From: DUQW01 sp050953805
GTDB taxonomy: Bacteria > Bacillota_I > Bacilli_A > Acholeplasmatales > Acholeplasmataceae
Reading direction: 5' to 3'
DNA length: 64,000 bases
NCBI GenBank assembly: GCA_050953805.1
Contig: JBMNNE010000002.1
Coordinates: forward strand, 186,001-250,000
This document shows, piece by piece, positions 7,059-15,420 of the stretch. A program made the position numbers and the translations under genes. The notes below the pieces were generated by a model. The model saw only the letters and a program-made list of their open reading frames with translations, had not been told where the DNA came from and did no database searches. Position 1 is the first letter of the stretch. Each line of letters starts with the position of its first letter.

Positions 7059-8162
7059 TTAACACACCTCCTCTAATAAGCAGTAAGCTTCAGCAGCTAT
7101 TGCTTCATTGCGACCAATTGGTCCAATTTTTTCGGTAGTTGTTACTTTAAAATTAACAACATCCAAATCTACATCTAGTAATTTAATAACATTATTTAAT
7201 ATCAGATCACGATATTTAACTAACTTGGGTTTCTCTAAATATAGCATAATATCGATATTAGAGATAGAATAATTGCTTTCCCTCATTTTAGCTATCGTTG
7301 TTTCTAATAAAGTAACCGAAGATATATCTTTATATTTGGGGTTATCATCAGGAAAATTAGTTCCTAAATCTCCCAACCCTAAAGCACCAAGAATTGATTC
7401 AGTGATGGCATGTAATAACACGTCAGCATCACTATGACCTAAAAGTCCAACTTCTGATTCAATTTCAATGCCACCTAAAATTAATTTTCTCCCCTCAACT
7501 AAACGATGAATATCAAAACTATGACCAACACGATTTTTACTCCTCATTAATTGTTTAATTCTTAAAAAATCTTCGTAAACTGTAATTTTATCATTTGATT
7601 CATTATGAAAAATCGGAACAATTTCAATATTGGGAAAAACATGTTGAACCATCGCCACTTCATCGCTATATGATTGACAAGAACGATAATAAGCTGAAGC
7701 TAATAACTCTCTTTTAAATACTTGCGGCGTTTCTGATACAAAATAATCATCTCGATTAACCGAAACAATTTCCCCGTTATCATTCTTTTTAAGTGAATCA
7801 TGAATTTTTTTCGCTAAATAAAAACCTTCATATTTACCAATGTTTTCTAACAACTTATTAACTAATTTCTTACTAATTAACGGTCTTGCCGCATCATGAA
7901 TAAAAACATATTTGCCAGTAGCATGTTTTAAACCATTTAAAACACTTCCGGTTCGTTCTGTTTCTCCTTTAGTAACAATAACACCAGGAATAGTAACATC
8001 TTCGTTAGTTACTAAAATCACTTCAAACCCCATTCCTAAAAATAGCTTAACACTATGATAGTATACTGGCTTTCCTTTTAAAATCATTTCAGTTTTATTT
8101 TGCCCGCCTTTAGAAAATCTCATCGATTTTCCTGCGGCAACAATAATTGCAGAATGTTTCAT
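7059..8162 (-). CDS. ispDF: Bifunctional IspD/IspF (MEP isoprenoid pathway)
   Basis: 367 residues with two fused enzymes. Residues 1 to about 210 are IspD (CTP + MEP to CDP-ME), with IIVAAGKSMRFSKGGQNK and FIHDAARPLIS. Residues from about 213 are IspF (CDP-ME-2P to MEcPP), with VGHSFDIHRL, GHSDADVLLHAI and TTEKIGPIGRNEAIA. No third domain is present. IspD and IspF catalyse non-consecutive steps; IspE lies between them and is not in this window. Such fusions are best known from Campylobacter/Helicobacter and alphaproteobacteria, while Firmicutes usually keep separate adjacent genes. It overlaps yutD only if the upstream GTG is used for that gene. Confidence 0.95.
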   Translation of the reverse strand: MKHSAIIVAAGKSMRFSKGGQNKTEMILKGKPVYYHSVKLFLGMGFEVILVTNEDVTIPGVIVTKGETERTGSVLNGLKHATGKYVFIHDAARPLISKKLVNKLLENIGKYEGFYLAKKIHDSLKKNDNGEIVSVNRDDYFVSETPQVFKRELLASAYYRSCQSYSDEVAMVQHVFPNIEIVPIFHNESNDKITVYEDFLRIKQLMRSKNRVGHSFDIHRLVEGRKLILGGIEIESEVGLLGHSDADVLLHAITESILGALGLGDLGTNFPDDNPKYKDISSVTLLETTIAKMRESNYSISNIDIMLYLEKPKLVKYRDLILNNVIKLLDVDLDVVNFKVTTTEKIGPIGRNEAIAAEAYCLLEEVC

Positions 8163-8163
8163 A

Positions 8164-8694
8164 TTATCCTTTAAAAAAATAATCTAATTTTTCGTCATGT
8201 GACCTAACATCAAATTCAATTTCTTGAAATTGATAAATTACGCCAACGACATATTTAGGTCTATATTTATGTAAATAGCGGTCATAATAACCACCACCAA
8301 ATCCAAGTCGATAATTATTATATATGGCAATCGCTGGAACTATTAAATAATCAATCTCATCAATTACTTCTAAATTAATTGGTTCTAAAATATTATATTT
8401 CCCAACTTGGTATTCTGTTTTATCATCGATCTTAGTAAAGAAAATTTCATTATTTACTATTTTAGGAACGCAAAATGTTTTATCATCATTTAATAATTTT
8501 CTTATATCAACTTCATTTTTAATTGGTAAATATATACCAACGATATTTGACTTTTGATAATTAATATCTTCTCGAATTTGATTAACTATTTTATCGCTTC
8601 CTAAAGCGATATCACTTAAAGTTAACATTAATCTTTTTTTCAAGATTAATTGGCGAACATATTTCTTATTTAATGTCTCCATAATAACATACAT
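8164..8694 (-). CDS. 5-formyltetrahydrofolate cyclo-ligase
   Basis: ATP-dependent conversion of 5-formyl-THF to 5,10-methenyl-THF, returning folate to the one-carbon pool. The 176 residues contain GIYLPIKNEVDIRKLL, VPAIAIYNNYRLGFGGGYYDRYL (the family's nucleotide/folate motif, near residue 125) and VVGVIYQFQEI. Neither ATG (8694 or 8682) has a well-spaced ribosome site, so translation is probably coupled to the upstream gene, whose stop lies inside this frame. glyA and folD elsewhere in the window belong to the same one-carbon network. Confidence 0.9.
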   Translation of the reverse strand: MYVIMETLNKKYVRQLILKKRLMLTLSDIALGSDKIVNQIREDINYQKSNIVGIYLPIKNEVDIRKLLNDDKTFCVPKIVNNEIFFTKIDDKTEYQVGKYNILEPINLEVIDEIDYLIVPAIAIYNNYRLGFGGGYYDRYLHKYRPKYVVGVIYQFQEIEFDVRSHDEKLDYFFKG

Positions 8695-10237
8695 GCCCTT
8701 TATATTTAGGGTTTTCCGCTACCTTTAATGCCTGCATTGCTGCATCAATTAATTCATTTTCATTATATCCATCATTATTAATAATTGAAATTCCAGCAAA
8801 CACTTCTAACTCTAATCTACTAGCCCCATATTCAAATGTCATATTTAAATAATCATCATTACCCTTAACACCTTTTCTTAGCAGTCCCATCTTTCTTTGA
8901 TCATCTAAAATAAAGGCAAAAGTTGATCCAGTTAATCTAAAGATATCATTAGGTTCTGATAAAAATGATTTTTCAACTTTCATAATATATTCAGAAATTG
9001 ACATATTACCAACTTCACGTCCGTGAAGTTCATTAATATATGGCAAGTTTTTAAGTCTAATAACGACTAAATGGAAATATCTTTCTTCATCAATTAGTTG
9101 TTTTAACTTAGTTAATAAATCATTTCGATCGCCCATATTATCTAAGTTTAATAAGTTAGTTGGCATAAAATGTTTCGTTGATACTTGATTAATAGAACTC
9201 ATAATCATCGTGTTGTTTTCCAAGAAAATCTTTTTACTTTTATCTAAATACCATTTATAAATGCCATTTGCATATAAACGATATTTCATATCCATATTAG
9301 GCGATGATGGCGTTAATTGATTAATTCTAGTTAAATAACGACTTAAATCATCAGGTTGCATTAACTTTAAAAAGTCTTCAGTATTAATGTTGTTGGAATT
9401 AAATCCAAGTTCATTTGTTAAAGTATCTGAAATCCAAGTTGTTTTATCTTCAATATCAGTAAAAGCTAGTCCTTCATCGCTAACTTCAAGAGTTGCGATG
9501 AATTGCTCCTGAAGTGTTTCAAGAGCTTGTGTTGTTTGTTTTAATTGTTTTTCTACCGCCAATAAATTAAAATCAGTTTTCTTTTCTCCAATTAAAAACC
9601 TACCGTAATAACCAAATTTAGAAAACATCGCTTGGTCAACTAAGTGAATAATCGAAGTATCTCCTTCGCTATTTAAATATACTATTTCAAGTTTAAGAAT
9701 CTCGTTTGGTTTATTTATCTTTTTTAATTCTTTTAATTTATCTTCCAATTCACGATTTGAATAATTTTTATTATTAATTTGCGTTACTCTAATTGAGCGA
9801 TTCAATACCTCAAAAAATTTCTTGTTTAATGCTTCTTCTAATGGAATATCTAAATCTTCCAATAAATTAGGAGAAATGTCTTTAATTCTTTCTTTTCTAT
9901 CCAAAACTAAATAGGTGTTCCACGGACTGTTTTTAATTGATTCGGTGTGGAGTGATAACACCTTGTTCTTATACAATATTTTAATAAATAAAATTAGTAT
10001 GAAAATTACTAATAAAACAAACTCAAAAATTCCAAAATAAGAATATATTTCTAATAACATTTCATCGTCTTTAATAAATTTTGGATAAATGATGAAAAAG
10101 ACTACCGTTATAACTAAATTGGCTAAAGCGATAATCGTTTTATAAAATGGTAATTTTGATTTGTTAATTGCTTCTAGAACTACAATTAATACAATAACTG
10201 CAGCTATTAGAAGTATTGATAGTGGTAAAAAATCCAT
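8666..10237 (-). CDS. Membrane sensor with PAS-like and degenerate GGDEF domains (GdpP N-half-like)
   Basis: 523 residues. Residues 1-90 hold three transmembrane segments. A PAS-like region covers roughly 95-230, a coiled coil with AVEKQLKQTTQALETLQEQF follows near 235, and a second PAS-like domain about 250-350. The C-terminal 160 residues resemble GGDEF but are degenerate: DNMGDRNDLLTKLKQLI, HLVVIRLKNLPYINELHGRE, and RLTGSTFAFIL where the GGDEF signature should be. Diguanylate cyclase activity is therefore unlikely. Membrane-PAS-degenerate GGDEF is the front half of the c-di-AMP phosphodiesterase GdpP, but the DHH/DHHA1 half is absent. It lies two genes downstream of cdaA, so a role in sensing or controlling c-di-AMP is a reasonable inference. 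AGAGGAG supports the start. Confidence 0.75.
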   Translation of the reverse strand: MDFLPLSILLIAAVIVLIVVLEAINKSKLPFYKTIIALANLVITVVFFIIYPKFIKDDEMLLEIYSYFGIFEFVLLVIFILILFIKILYKNKVLSLHTESIKNSPWNTYLVLDRKERIKDISPNLLEDLDIPLEEALNKKFFEVLNRSIRVTQINNKNYSNRELEDKLKELKKINKPNEILKLEIVYLNSEGDTSIIHLVDQAMFSKFGYYGRFLIGEKKTDFNLLAVEKQLKQTTQALETLQEQFIATLEVSDEGLAFTDIEDKTTWISDTLTNELGFNSNNINTEDFLKLMQPDDLSRYLTRINQLTPSSPNMDMKYRLYANGIYKWYLDKSKKIFLENNTMIMSSINQVSTKHFMPTNLLNLDNMGDRNDLLTKLKQLIDEERYFHLVVIRLKNLPYINELHGREVGNMSISEYIMKVEKSFLSEPNDIFRLTGSTFAFILDDQRKMGLLRKGVKGNDDYLNMTFEYGASRLELEVFAGISIINNDGYNENELIDAAMQALKVAENPKYKGHVCYYGDIK

Positions 10238-10249
10238 TAATTCTCCTCT

Positions 10250-10432
10250 TTATAAATATAGCAAGAAATATACTAAAAAAATAATTCCCCCAGTTAAAAC
10301 TAAGGCAATAATAAAAAGTAAATAAGAATGTTTATTTAAAAATTTAACTACGCGATCAATTGTGTTATTAGCAGCAATGGTAATAAATGGTCTCGTAATA
10401 AATTTGTGTAATCCTATAAAGAACTTTTTCAT
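10250..10432 (-). CDS. Small single-span membrane protein
   Basis: 60 residues with a basic N-terminal half (MKKFFIGLHKF) and one hydrophobic span at about 37-58. No family is recognised. AAGGGGG precedes the ATG by 7 nt, and the gene fits tightly between cdaA (12 nt) and the PAS/GGDEF-like gene (12 nt), so it is very likely real. It occupies the place of cdaR, the CdaA regulator, in Firmicutes, but has no similarity to it that I can see. Confidence 0.65.
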   Translation of the reverse strand: MKKFFIGLHKFITRPFITIAANNTIDRVVKFLNKHSYLLFIIALVLTGGIIFLVYFLLYL

Positions 10433-10444
10433 TTTTATTCCCCC

Positions 10445-11209
10445 TTACTTAATGTATAAATTAAGATAATCTAATAACTTTTCGCGGCTATTAAGTTTAA
10501 TTAACATGCTCGCAACAGCAATTGAGATATCTCCGGTTTCTTCACTAACTACGATTGTTAAACTGTCAGTAATCTCACTAATACCTAAAGCGGCACGGTG
10601 TCTTGACCCCATCGTTTTATCAAATGTATCATTTCTTGATAAAACGAAATATGCCCCCGCACAAACAACTTCGTCCCCTCGAATAATTACTGCACCGTCA
10701 TGAAGAGGAGTTAGTGGAGTAAAGATATTCAAGATTAATTCTTTAGTTACTTTACCATTAATTAAAATAGCTTTCTCAGCAAATTGATCTAAAGTGTTGT
10801 GGTTTTCCATTGTAATAATTGCTCCAATTTTACGATTCGATAATTCAACTACCGCATCAATAATAAATTCTTTGGTTTGTTCTGAGGTAACTCTAATTCC
10901 AGATATTTTATTAACTTCTTGCATCCACCCAAAATCATATTTTTCGCGAATATCAGGAGCTATAATTATCATTACAATCAACGGTAAAACAATCGTATTA
11001 ACATAAACAATAATATCTTTAGCGACCTTAAGTTCATCCGATAGCAATAAGAAATAAAAAATTGCTGAAACACCCATGAACATTAGGGCAGCTAAAAAAA
11101 CGCTAAATGTTTTACGATTAGTAAACATTAAACGTAAAAATGAATAAATTAAAATTAAAACTAAATATGCGGTTAATACAATTTTCCAAATTGGATGTCC
11201 GTGCCACAT
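10445..11209 (-). CDS. cdaA: Diadenylate cyclase CdaA (c-di-AMP synthase)
   Basis: Makes c-di-AMP from two ATP at the membrane. The 254 residues start with three transmembrane helices (about 7-85), then a DisA_N catalytic domain (PF02457) with both essential motifs: DGAVIIRGDEVVCAGAYF and GSRHRAALG. The ATG at 11209 follows AGGTGA by 5 nt, while the GTG three codons upstream would lie inside that site. The partner genes cdaR and glmM of Firmicutes are not next to it; instead two membrane-protein genes follow. It is the first gene of a seven-gene run ending with nfu, expressed from an extended -10 promoter at 11236. Confidence 0.95.
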   Translation of the reverse strand: MWHGHPIWKIVLTAYLVLILIYSFLRLMFTNRKTFSVFLAALMFMGVSAIFYFLLLSDELKVAKDIIVYVNTIVLPLIVMIIIAPDIREKYDFGWMQEVNKISGIRVTSEQTKEFIIDAVVELSNRKIGAIITMENHNTLDQFAEKAILINGKVTKELILNIFTPLTPLHDGAVIIRGDEVVCAGAYFVLSRNDTFDKTMGSRHRAALGISEITDSLTIVVSEETGDISIAVASMLIKLNSREKLLDYLNLYIK

Positions 11210-11232
11210 AAAAATCACCTGCCATCTTCTTT

Positions 11233-11273
11233 TTTATTATATCATAATATAATGTATTAAGTGATATAATAAA
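11233..11273. promoter_or_regulatory. Symmetric divergent promoters of cdaA and hflX
   Basis: TTTATTATATCA (11233-11244) and TGATATAATAAA (11262-11273) form a perfect 12-bp inverted repeat with a 17-nt centre. Each arm is an extended -10 (TGATATAAT): the left arm reads into cdaA, the right arm into hflX. Both -35 regions are weak, as often with extended -10 promoters. Confidence 0.75.
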
Positions 11274-11296
11274 GGACGAAGAAGGTGATTTTTTTG

Positions 11297-12541
11297 ATGG
11301 ACATTGCAATTTTAGGAACTATCACAAAAGGAGAATCTTTAGAATCAACAAAACGCTCGCTTGAAGAATTAAAGGCATTAGCTAGAACATTAGAAATTGA
11401 TGGACAAGAATTGATAATTCAATCTCGAGATACTCCGGTGCCAAGTACTTATTTTGGTAGTGGTAAAGTTGAAGAAATTAAAATGATTGCCGAATCAATT
11501 AACGCATCTATTTTAATTGTCGATGATACTTTATCGCCGGCACAAATAAGAAATCTTGAAAAAATACTAGAACTTCAAATTATTGATCGAAGTTTTTTAA
11601 TCTTACAAATATTTTCAATTAGAGCTAAAACTAATGAAGCTATTTTAGAAGTTAGATTAGCTCAAAACGAATATATGTTACCGCGCTTAGTTGGCTTAGG
11701 AAAGTCATTATCGCGACAAGGTGGGGGAACATATAATGCAAAGGGTCCTGGAGAAACTAAATTAGAAATGGACCGTAGAAAATTACTCGATGATATTTCA
11801 AGAGTTAAAAGGGAACTAGCTAAAATTAGAAAGGCAAAATCAACCTCAAGAAAAAGGCGAAGAAAAAATGAAATTCCCATTGTTGTCTTAGTTGGCTATA
11901 CCAACGCTGGTAAATCGGCTACTTACAATTCATTAGTATCATTACTTGATAACTATAATCCAAATTTAACTTTTGAAGAGGATATGCTGTTTGCTACTTT
12001 AGATACCAAATCTAAAGTCTTAAAGGGAGAGAATCGACCACCATTTATTTTAATTGATACCGTTGGTTTTATTCACAAACTTCCCCATGAGTTAATCAAC
12101 TCATTTGAATCTACATTATCTGATATTAAAGACGCTGATTTAATCTTGCATATAGTTGATGGATTAAATGCTTCTCCTGAAGAAATGAAAATTACTAGAG
12201 AAATATTAACTAAATTAGAAGCTGATGAAATTGAACGATTAATTATAGTTACTAAGTCAGATCTTTATGATAAACCAGTTTTACTTGATGAAGATTTTTT
12301 ACCTATCTCAAACAAAACTAAAGATAATATTGATCTCTTAGTTTCTAATATTTACTACAATCTCTATAATGATAATATGATAAAAGATTTATTAATTCCA
12401 TTTAAAGATGGTCATATTGTTAATATTTTAAAGGAAAATAATCATGTAATTTTTGCGAAATATTTAGATAATGGAGTGCATATAAAAACCTCGCTGACTC
12501 CACGCGAGGTTCTAAAATATGAACAATATATTATACAATAG
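11297..12541 (+). CDS. hflX: Ribosome-associated GTPase HflX
   Basis: HflX splits stalled or hibernating ribosomes and binds the 50S subunit. The 414 residues show the N-terminal HflX domain (STYFGSGKVEEI, DDTLSPAQIRNLE, RDRSFLILQIF-like), the linker GGGTYNAKGPGETKLEMDRR, then the GTPase with G1 GYTNAGKSA, G3 DTVGFIHKLP and G4 TKSD. The ATG at 11297 is chosen because AAGGTGA lies 8 nt upstream. It is the only plus-strand gene in its neighbourhood and is divergent from cdaA. Confidence 0.95.
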   Translation: MDIAILGTITKGESLESTKRSLEELKALARTLEIDGQELIIQSRDTPVPSTYFGSGKVEEIKMIAESINASILIVDDTLSPAQIRNLEKILELQIIDRSFLILQIFSIRAKTNEAILEVRLAQNEYMLPRLVGLGKSLSRQGGGTYNAKGPGETKLEMDRRKLLDDISRVKRELAKIRKAKSTSRKRRRKNEIPIVVLVGYTNAGKSATYNSLVSLLDNYNPNLTFEEDMLFATLDTKSKVLKGENRPPFILIDTVGFIHKLPHELINSFESTLSDIKDADLILHIVDGLNASPEEMKITREILTKLEADEIERLIIVTKSDLYDKPVLLDEDFLPISNKTKDNIDLLVSNIYYNLYNDNMIKDLLIPFKDGHIVNILKENNHVIFAKYLDNGVHIKTSLTPREVLKYEQYIIQ

Positions 12542-12560
12542 AAAAGGCTTTACGCCTTTT
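12542..12560. terminator. Bidirectional terminator between hflX and the ABC permease
   Basis: AAAAGGC and GCCTTTT with a 5-nt loop, with T runs on both strands. It serves hflX from the plus strand and the ABC exporter operon from the minus strand, where it immediately follows the stop codon. Confidence 0.8.
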
Positions 12561-13363
12561 TATTTAACATCACTTTTTTGAAACGCTAAAATTGACAAAA
12601 TATTTGCTAATACGATAAAAATTACTGTTGAAACTAACATGATAGTCGCCACATCTCCAGAAAAACTTGAACTACCTAAAGTTTGTAATCCCACACTTGG
12701 GAAAATATGAACTGCTTTGATAATCGTTTCTGAAAGAGTTCCAGCAAAAATTGGAAATAAAATAAAGAAACTTGCCAATAAGGTTTCAACAAGAATAAAA
12801 GCGATGCTTAATCCAACTGCGGATCCAATCTTTTGCGCCTTCATACTAATTCCAGTGACTACTGAAATATATAATATGATATATAAAATTCCCATTGTCG
12901 TTGAACCAAGTAAACTAAGAATTTCTTCTGAATCTAATTTTTGACCATATCCAAAAATTAATGATGAAATTAATAGCATTGCTAGAGCATATCCTAAGAC
13001 GATACCAACTCCATAAATTATATTAGTAATTAATGTTGAAAAATATATTTGTGTTTTATCAAAACCATTAATAATTTTTAATCTTACGGTATCTTGTACA
13101 AAATCTCTAGAAGTAATTACAGCGATAATAATTATTGCAACTAATCCACTATTATTTCCCATCATGAAGGATTGAAAATAAATTGATCGCGGGGAATAAA
13201 GCATTTGTTCCATTCCCTCAATTTCGGTTGCATCAATTAATTTACTCATTGATAAATACATCAGTGCTGAAAAGAATAATAGTCCAATTACAATTATTAA
13301 CCCAATTAATGAGGTTTTATCTTTTTTATAGCGATACAAATCAACCTTGATTAACTTTTCCAT
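12560..13363 (-). CDS. ABC-2 type transporter permease
   Basis: 267 residues with six predicted transmembrane spans (first at about 17-38, last near the C-terminus) and a cytoplasmic loop around TSRDFVQDTVRLKIINGFDK, a pattern seen in ABC-2 permeases of exporter systems. It overlaps the end of the ATPase gene before it, so the two make one exporter. The ATG at 13363 follows GGAGG by 5 nt; the longer frame would start at TTG inside that site. The substrate is unknown. Lantibiotic-immunity, bacitracin or general stress exporters all share this layout. Confidence 0.85.
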   Translation of the reverse strand: MEKLIKVDLYRYKKDKTSLIGLIIVIGLLFFSALMYLSMSKLIDATEIEGMEQMLYSPRSIYFQSFMMGNNSGLVAIIIIAVITSRDFVQDTVRLKIINGFDKTQIYFSTLITNIIYGVGIVLGYALAMLLISSLIFGYGQKLDSEEILSLLGSTTMGILYIILYISVVTGISMKAQKIGSAVGLSIAFILVETLLASFFILFPIFAGTLSETIIKAVHIFPSVGLQTLGSSSFSGDVATIMLVSTVIFIVLANILSILAFQKSDVK

Positions 13364-14240
13364 ATAAACCTCCAATTAATTTTAGATAATAATTTTCTAT
13401 TCCTAAACTTTCTTGATTAATATCTTCAACTTCAATTCCGTTATTTGATAATAATATTACAACATCTGAAATTGTTTTATTATAAACATTAATTGTTTTA
13501 TGATCAACTTTATAGTCAACTTGATGTTTTTCAAATAATTCCATCGCTGATTCTAAATCTACATCTTTAACCTTGACTTTAATAAAACTTTTTAATTCAG
13601 TTTTTAATTCTTCTAATGTAATTTCTTGGATTAGTCGTCCGCGATGAATAAATCCATAACGAGTTGCTACTTTTGATAATTCTTCTAACATATGTGAACT
13701 AATTAAGAAAGTAATCCCTTTTTCACTTAATGATTTAATTAATTCCCTCATTAAAACAACACCTTCTGGGTCTAATCCGTTCATCGGTTCATCTAACAAT
13801 AAAAATTTTGGATTAGATAAAAGTGCCATCGCAATCCCTAGACGTTGCTTCATTCCTAAAGAAAAATTTTTAACTTTTTTCCGAGATTTAATTAAATATT
13901 CTAATTTAACTAGTTTTAATAGTTCTTCATGTTTTTCAACATCTTCAACACCGACCATTTTTCCTTGGGCCATTAAATTTTCCATTGCCGTCATATATAA
14001 ATACAAGGATGGTGTTTCAACAACAGCACTAAGAGGATGTTTTTCGCCTTCAAATAAAGTAAAATCGCCGCCGCTTTTTTGTATTAATCCAGCAACTAAT
14101 CGAATGAAGGTTGTTTTTCCAGCTCCATTTTCACCAATAAATCCATAAATATCACCTTCATAAATAGTCATAGATACTTCATTAACTGCTAAATAATTAC
14201 CATATTTTTTTGATAAATTATTCGTCTTTAATACTCGCAT
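13341..14240 (-). CDS. ABC transporter ATP-binding protein (BcrA/NatA-like)
   Basis: 299 residues. Walker A GENGAGKTTFIRLVAGL near residue 36, signature NFSLGMKQRLGIAMALL near 125, Walker B FLLLDEPMNGLDPEG near 146 and the H-loop LISSHMLEELSK are all intact. The C-terminal 90 residues are the extra domain common in drug- and bacteriocin-exporting ATPases. AAAGGAG supports the start. It pairs with the overlapping permease gene downstream. Exported substrate unknown. Confidence 0.93.
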   Translation of the reverse strand: MRVLKTNNLSKKYGNYLAVNEVSMTIYEGDIYGFIGENGAGKTTFIRLVAGLIQKSGGDFTLFEGEKHPLSAVVETPSLYLYMTAMENLMAQGKMVGVEDVEKHEELLKLVKLEYLIKSRKKVKNFSLGMKQRLGIAMALLSNPKFLLLDEPMNGLDPEGVVLMRELIKSLSEKGITFLISSHMLEELSKVATRYGFIHRGRLIQEITLEELKTELKSFIKVKVKDVDLESAMELFEKHQVDYKVDHKTINVYNKTISDVVILLSNNGIEVEDINQESLGIENYYLKLIGGLYGKVNQG

Positions 14241-14250
14241 AATATCTCCT

Positions 14251-15405
14251 TTATTTTTTTAAGTTTTGATCGATGAAATTACCTAAAATGTTTAATCCTT
14301 GAAGCATTTGTTTTTGTGAACATGCAAAGTTAAATCTAATATATCCTTTGCAATCTTCAGAATATCTTTTACCTTCATTAATCATAACTCCCATTTTTGC
14401 TAATTCTTCTTGCATCTTCTCACACGGTAAACCTAGAAAACTTAAATCTAACCATGCTAGAAAGGTTCCTTCAGCTTTAGTTACCCCTACTTTTGGATAA
14501 TTCTTTTCAAAATATTCGCTTAAAATGCGGTAATTATTACTTAAATGACGATTTTGTTTATCAAGCCACTCTTCAGATTTATTATAAGCGGCTTTAACCG
14601 CTTTTAATCCAAAAACATTACCATAACTAATATGTTTAGATTGCAAAAATTGTCTAAATGCTTCAGCTAGCTTCAAATCTTTAATAATGATATTAGAAGT
14701 TTTTAATCCTGCTAATCCAAAAGATTTAGAAATCGATGTAAATACTATCATCTTGCTGTGTTTATCAGCAAATCGATTAACCGAAGTAAATTCATTGCCA
14801 TTTAGCATAATATCGCAATGAATTTCATCTGATAAGATATATGCATCATGTTTTTTAGCTAATTCAACAACTTTCTTAACTTCTTCATAAGTAAAAACTC
14901 TTCCCGTTGGGTTTTGCGGGTTACAAAAGATTAATATTTTATTTTTACTTAATTGTTTATCTAATTCTTTAAAATCAATTGTAAAATAATTGTTTTCTTT
15001 AATTAATTTATTTTCAACAATTTTTTTATTATTATCTAATATAACTGAGTAAAAAGGATTATAAACTGGAGTTTGAACGATAATTCCTTTAGTTACATCA
15101 GTTAAAAAATTAATTGCATAAAATAATGATGTCACTACTCCATTAGTTGGAATAATATTGTCTTTGGTAATTTCATAATTATATCTTCTTTTATTCCAGT
15201 TAACAATACTTTCAAAATAAGCCTCGTCTGGAAAAGAATAACCGTATACCGGGTGTTTGGCTCGTGCCTTTAAACATTTAACTATCGCTTTTGAAGTTGG
15301 ATAATCACTATCAGCAATAGAAAACGGAAGCACACCATCTTCAATCATATCCCATTTAATACAATCGGTATTTTTTCTAGAAATTTTTTTATTAAATCGT
15401 CGCAT
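14251..15405 (-). CDS. PatB/MalY-type pyridoxal-phosphate aminotransferase or C-S lyase
   Basis: 384 residues of fold-type I PLP enzyme. CIKWDMIEDGVLPFSIADSDY near the N-terminus and VYGYSFPDEAYFESI are typical of the MalY/PatB cystathionine beta-lyase branch. The PLP lysine is in FTSISKSFGLAGLKTSN near residue 228, and IFCNPQNPTGRVFTYEEV and LSDEIHCDIM are also present. The C-terminus has GYIRFNFACS with the substrate-carboxylate Arg. Likely reactions are C-S cleavage of cystathionine or cysteine, or transamination. AGAGGTG supports the start. It lies between dusB and the ABC exporter without clear functional linkage. Confidence 0.85.
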   Translation of the reverse strand: MRRFNKKISRKNTDCIKWDMIEDGVLPFSIADSDYPTSKAIVKCLKARAKHPVYGYSFPDEAYFESIVNWNKRRYNYEITKDNIIPTNGVVTSLFYAINFLTDVTKGIIVQTPVYNPFYSVILDNNKKIVENKLIKENNYFTIDFKELDKQLSKNKILIFCNPQNPTGRVFTYEEVKKVVELAKKHDAYILSDEIHCDIMLNGNEFTSVNRFADKHSKMIVFTSISKSFGLAGLKTSNIIIKDLKLAEAFRQFLQSKHISYGNVFGLKAVKAAYNKSEEWLDKQNRHLSNNYRILSEYFEKNYPKVGVTKAEGTFLAWLDLSFLGLPCEKMQEELAKMGVMINEGKRYSEDCKGYIRFNFACSQKQMLQGLNILGNFIDQNLKK

Positions 15406-15420
15406 TTGGTAACACCTCTT

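Noticed and set aside
8666..9240. Active diguanylate cyclase
   Set aside because: The GGDEF signature position reads TGSTF and the metal-binding positions are not conserved, so c-di-GMP synthesis is not supported.
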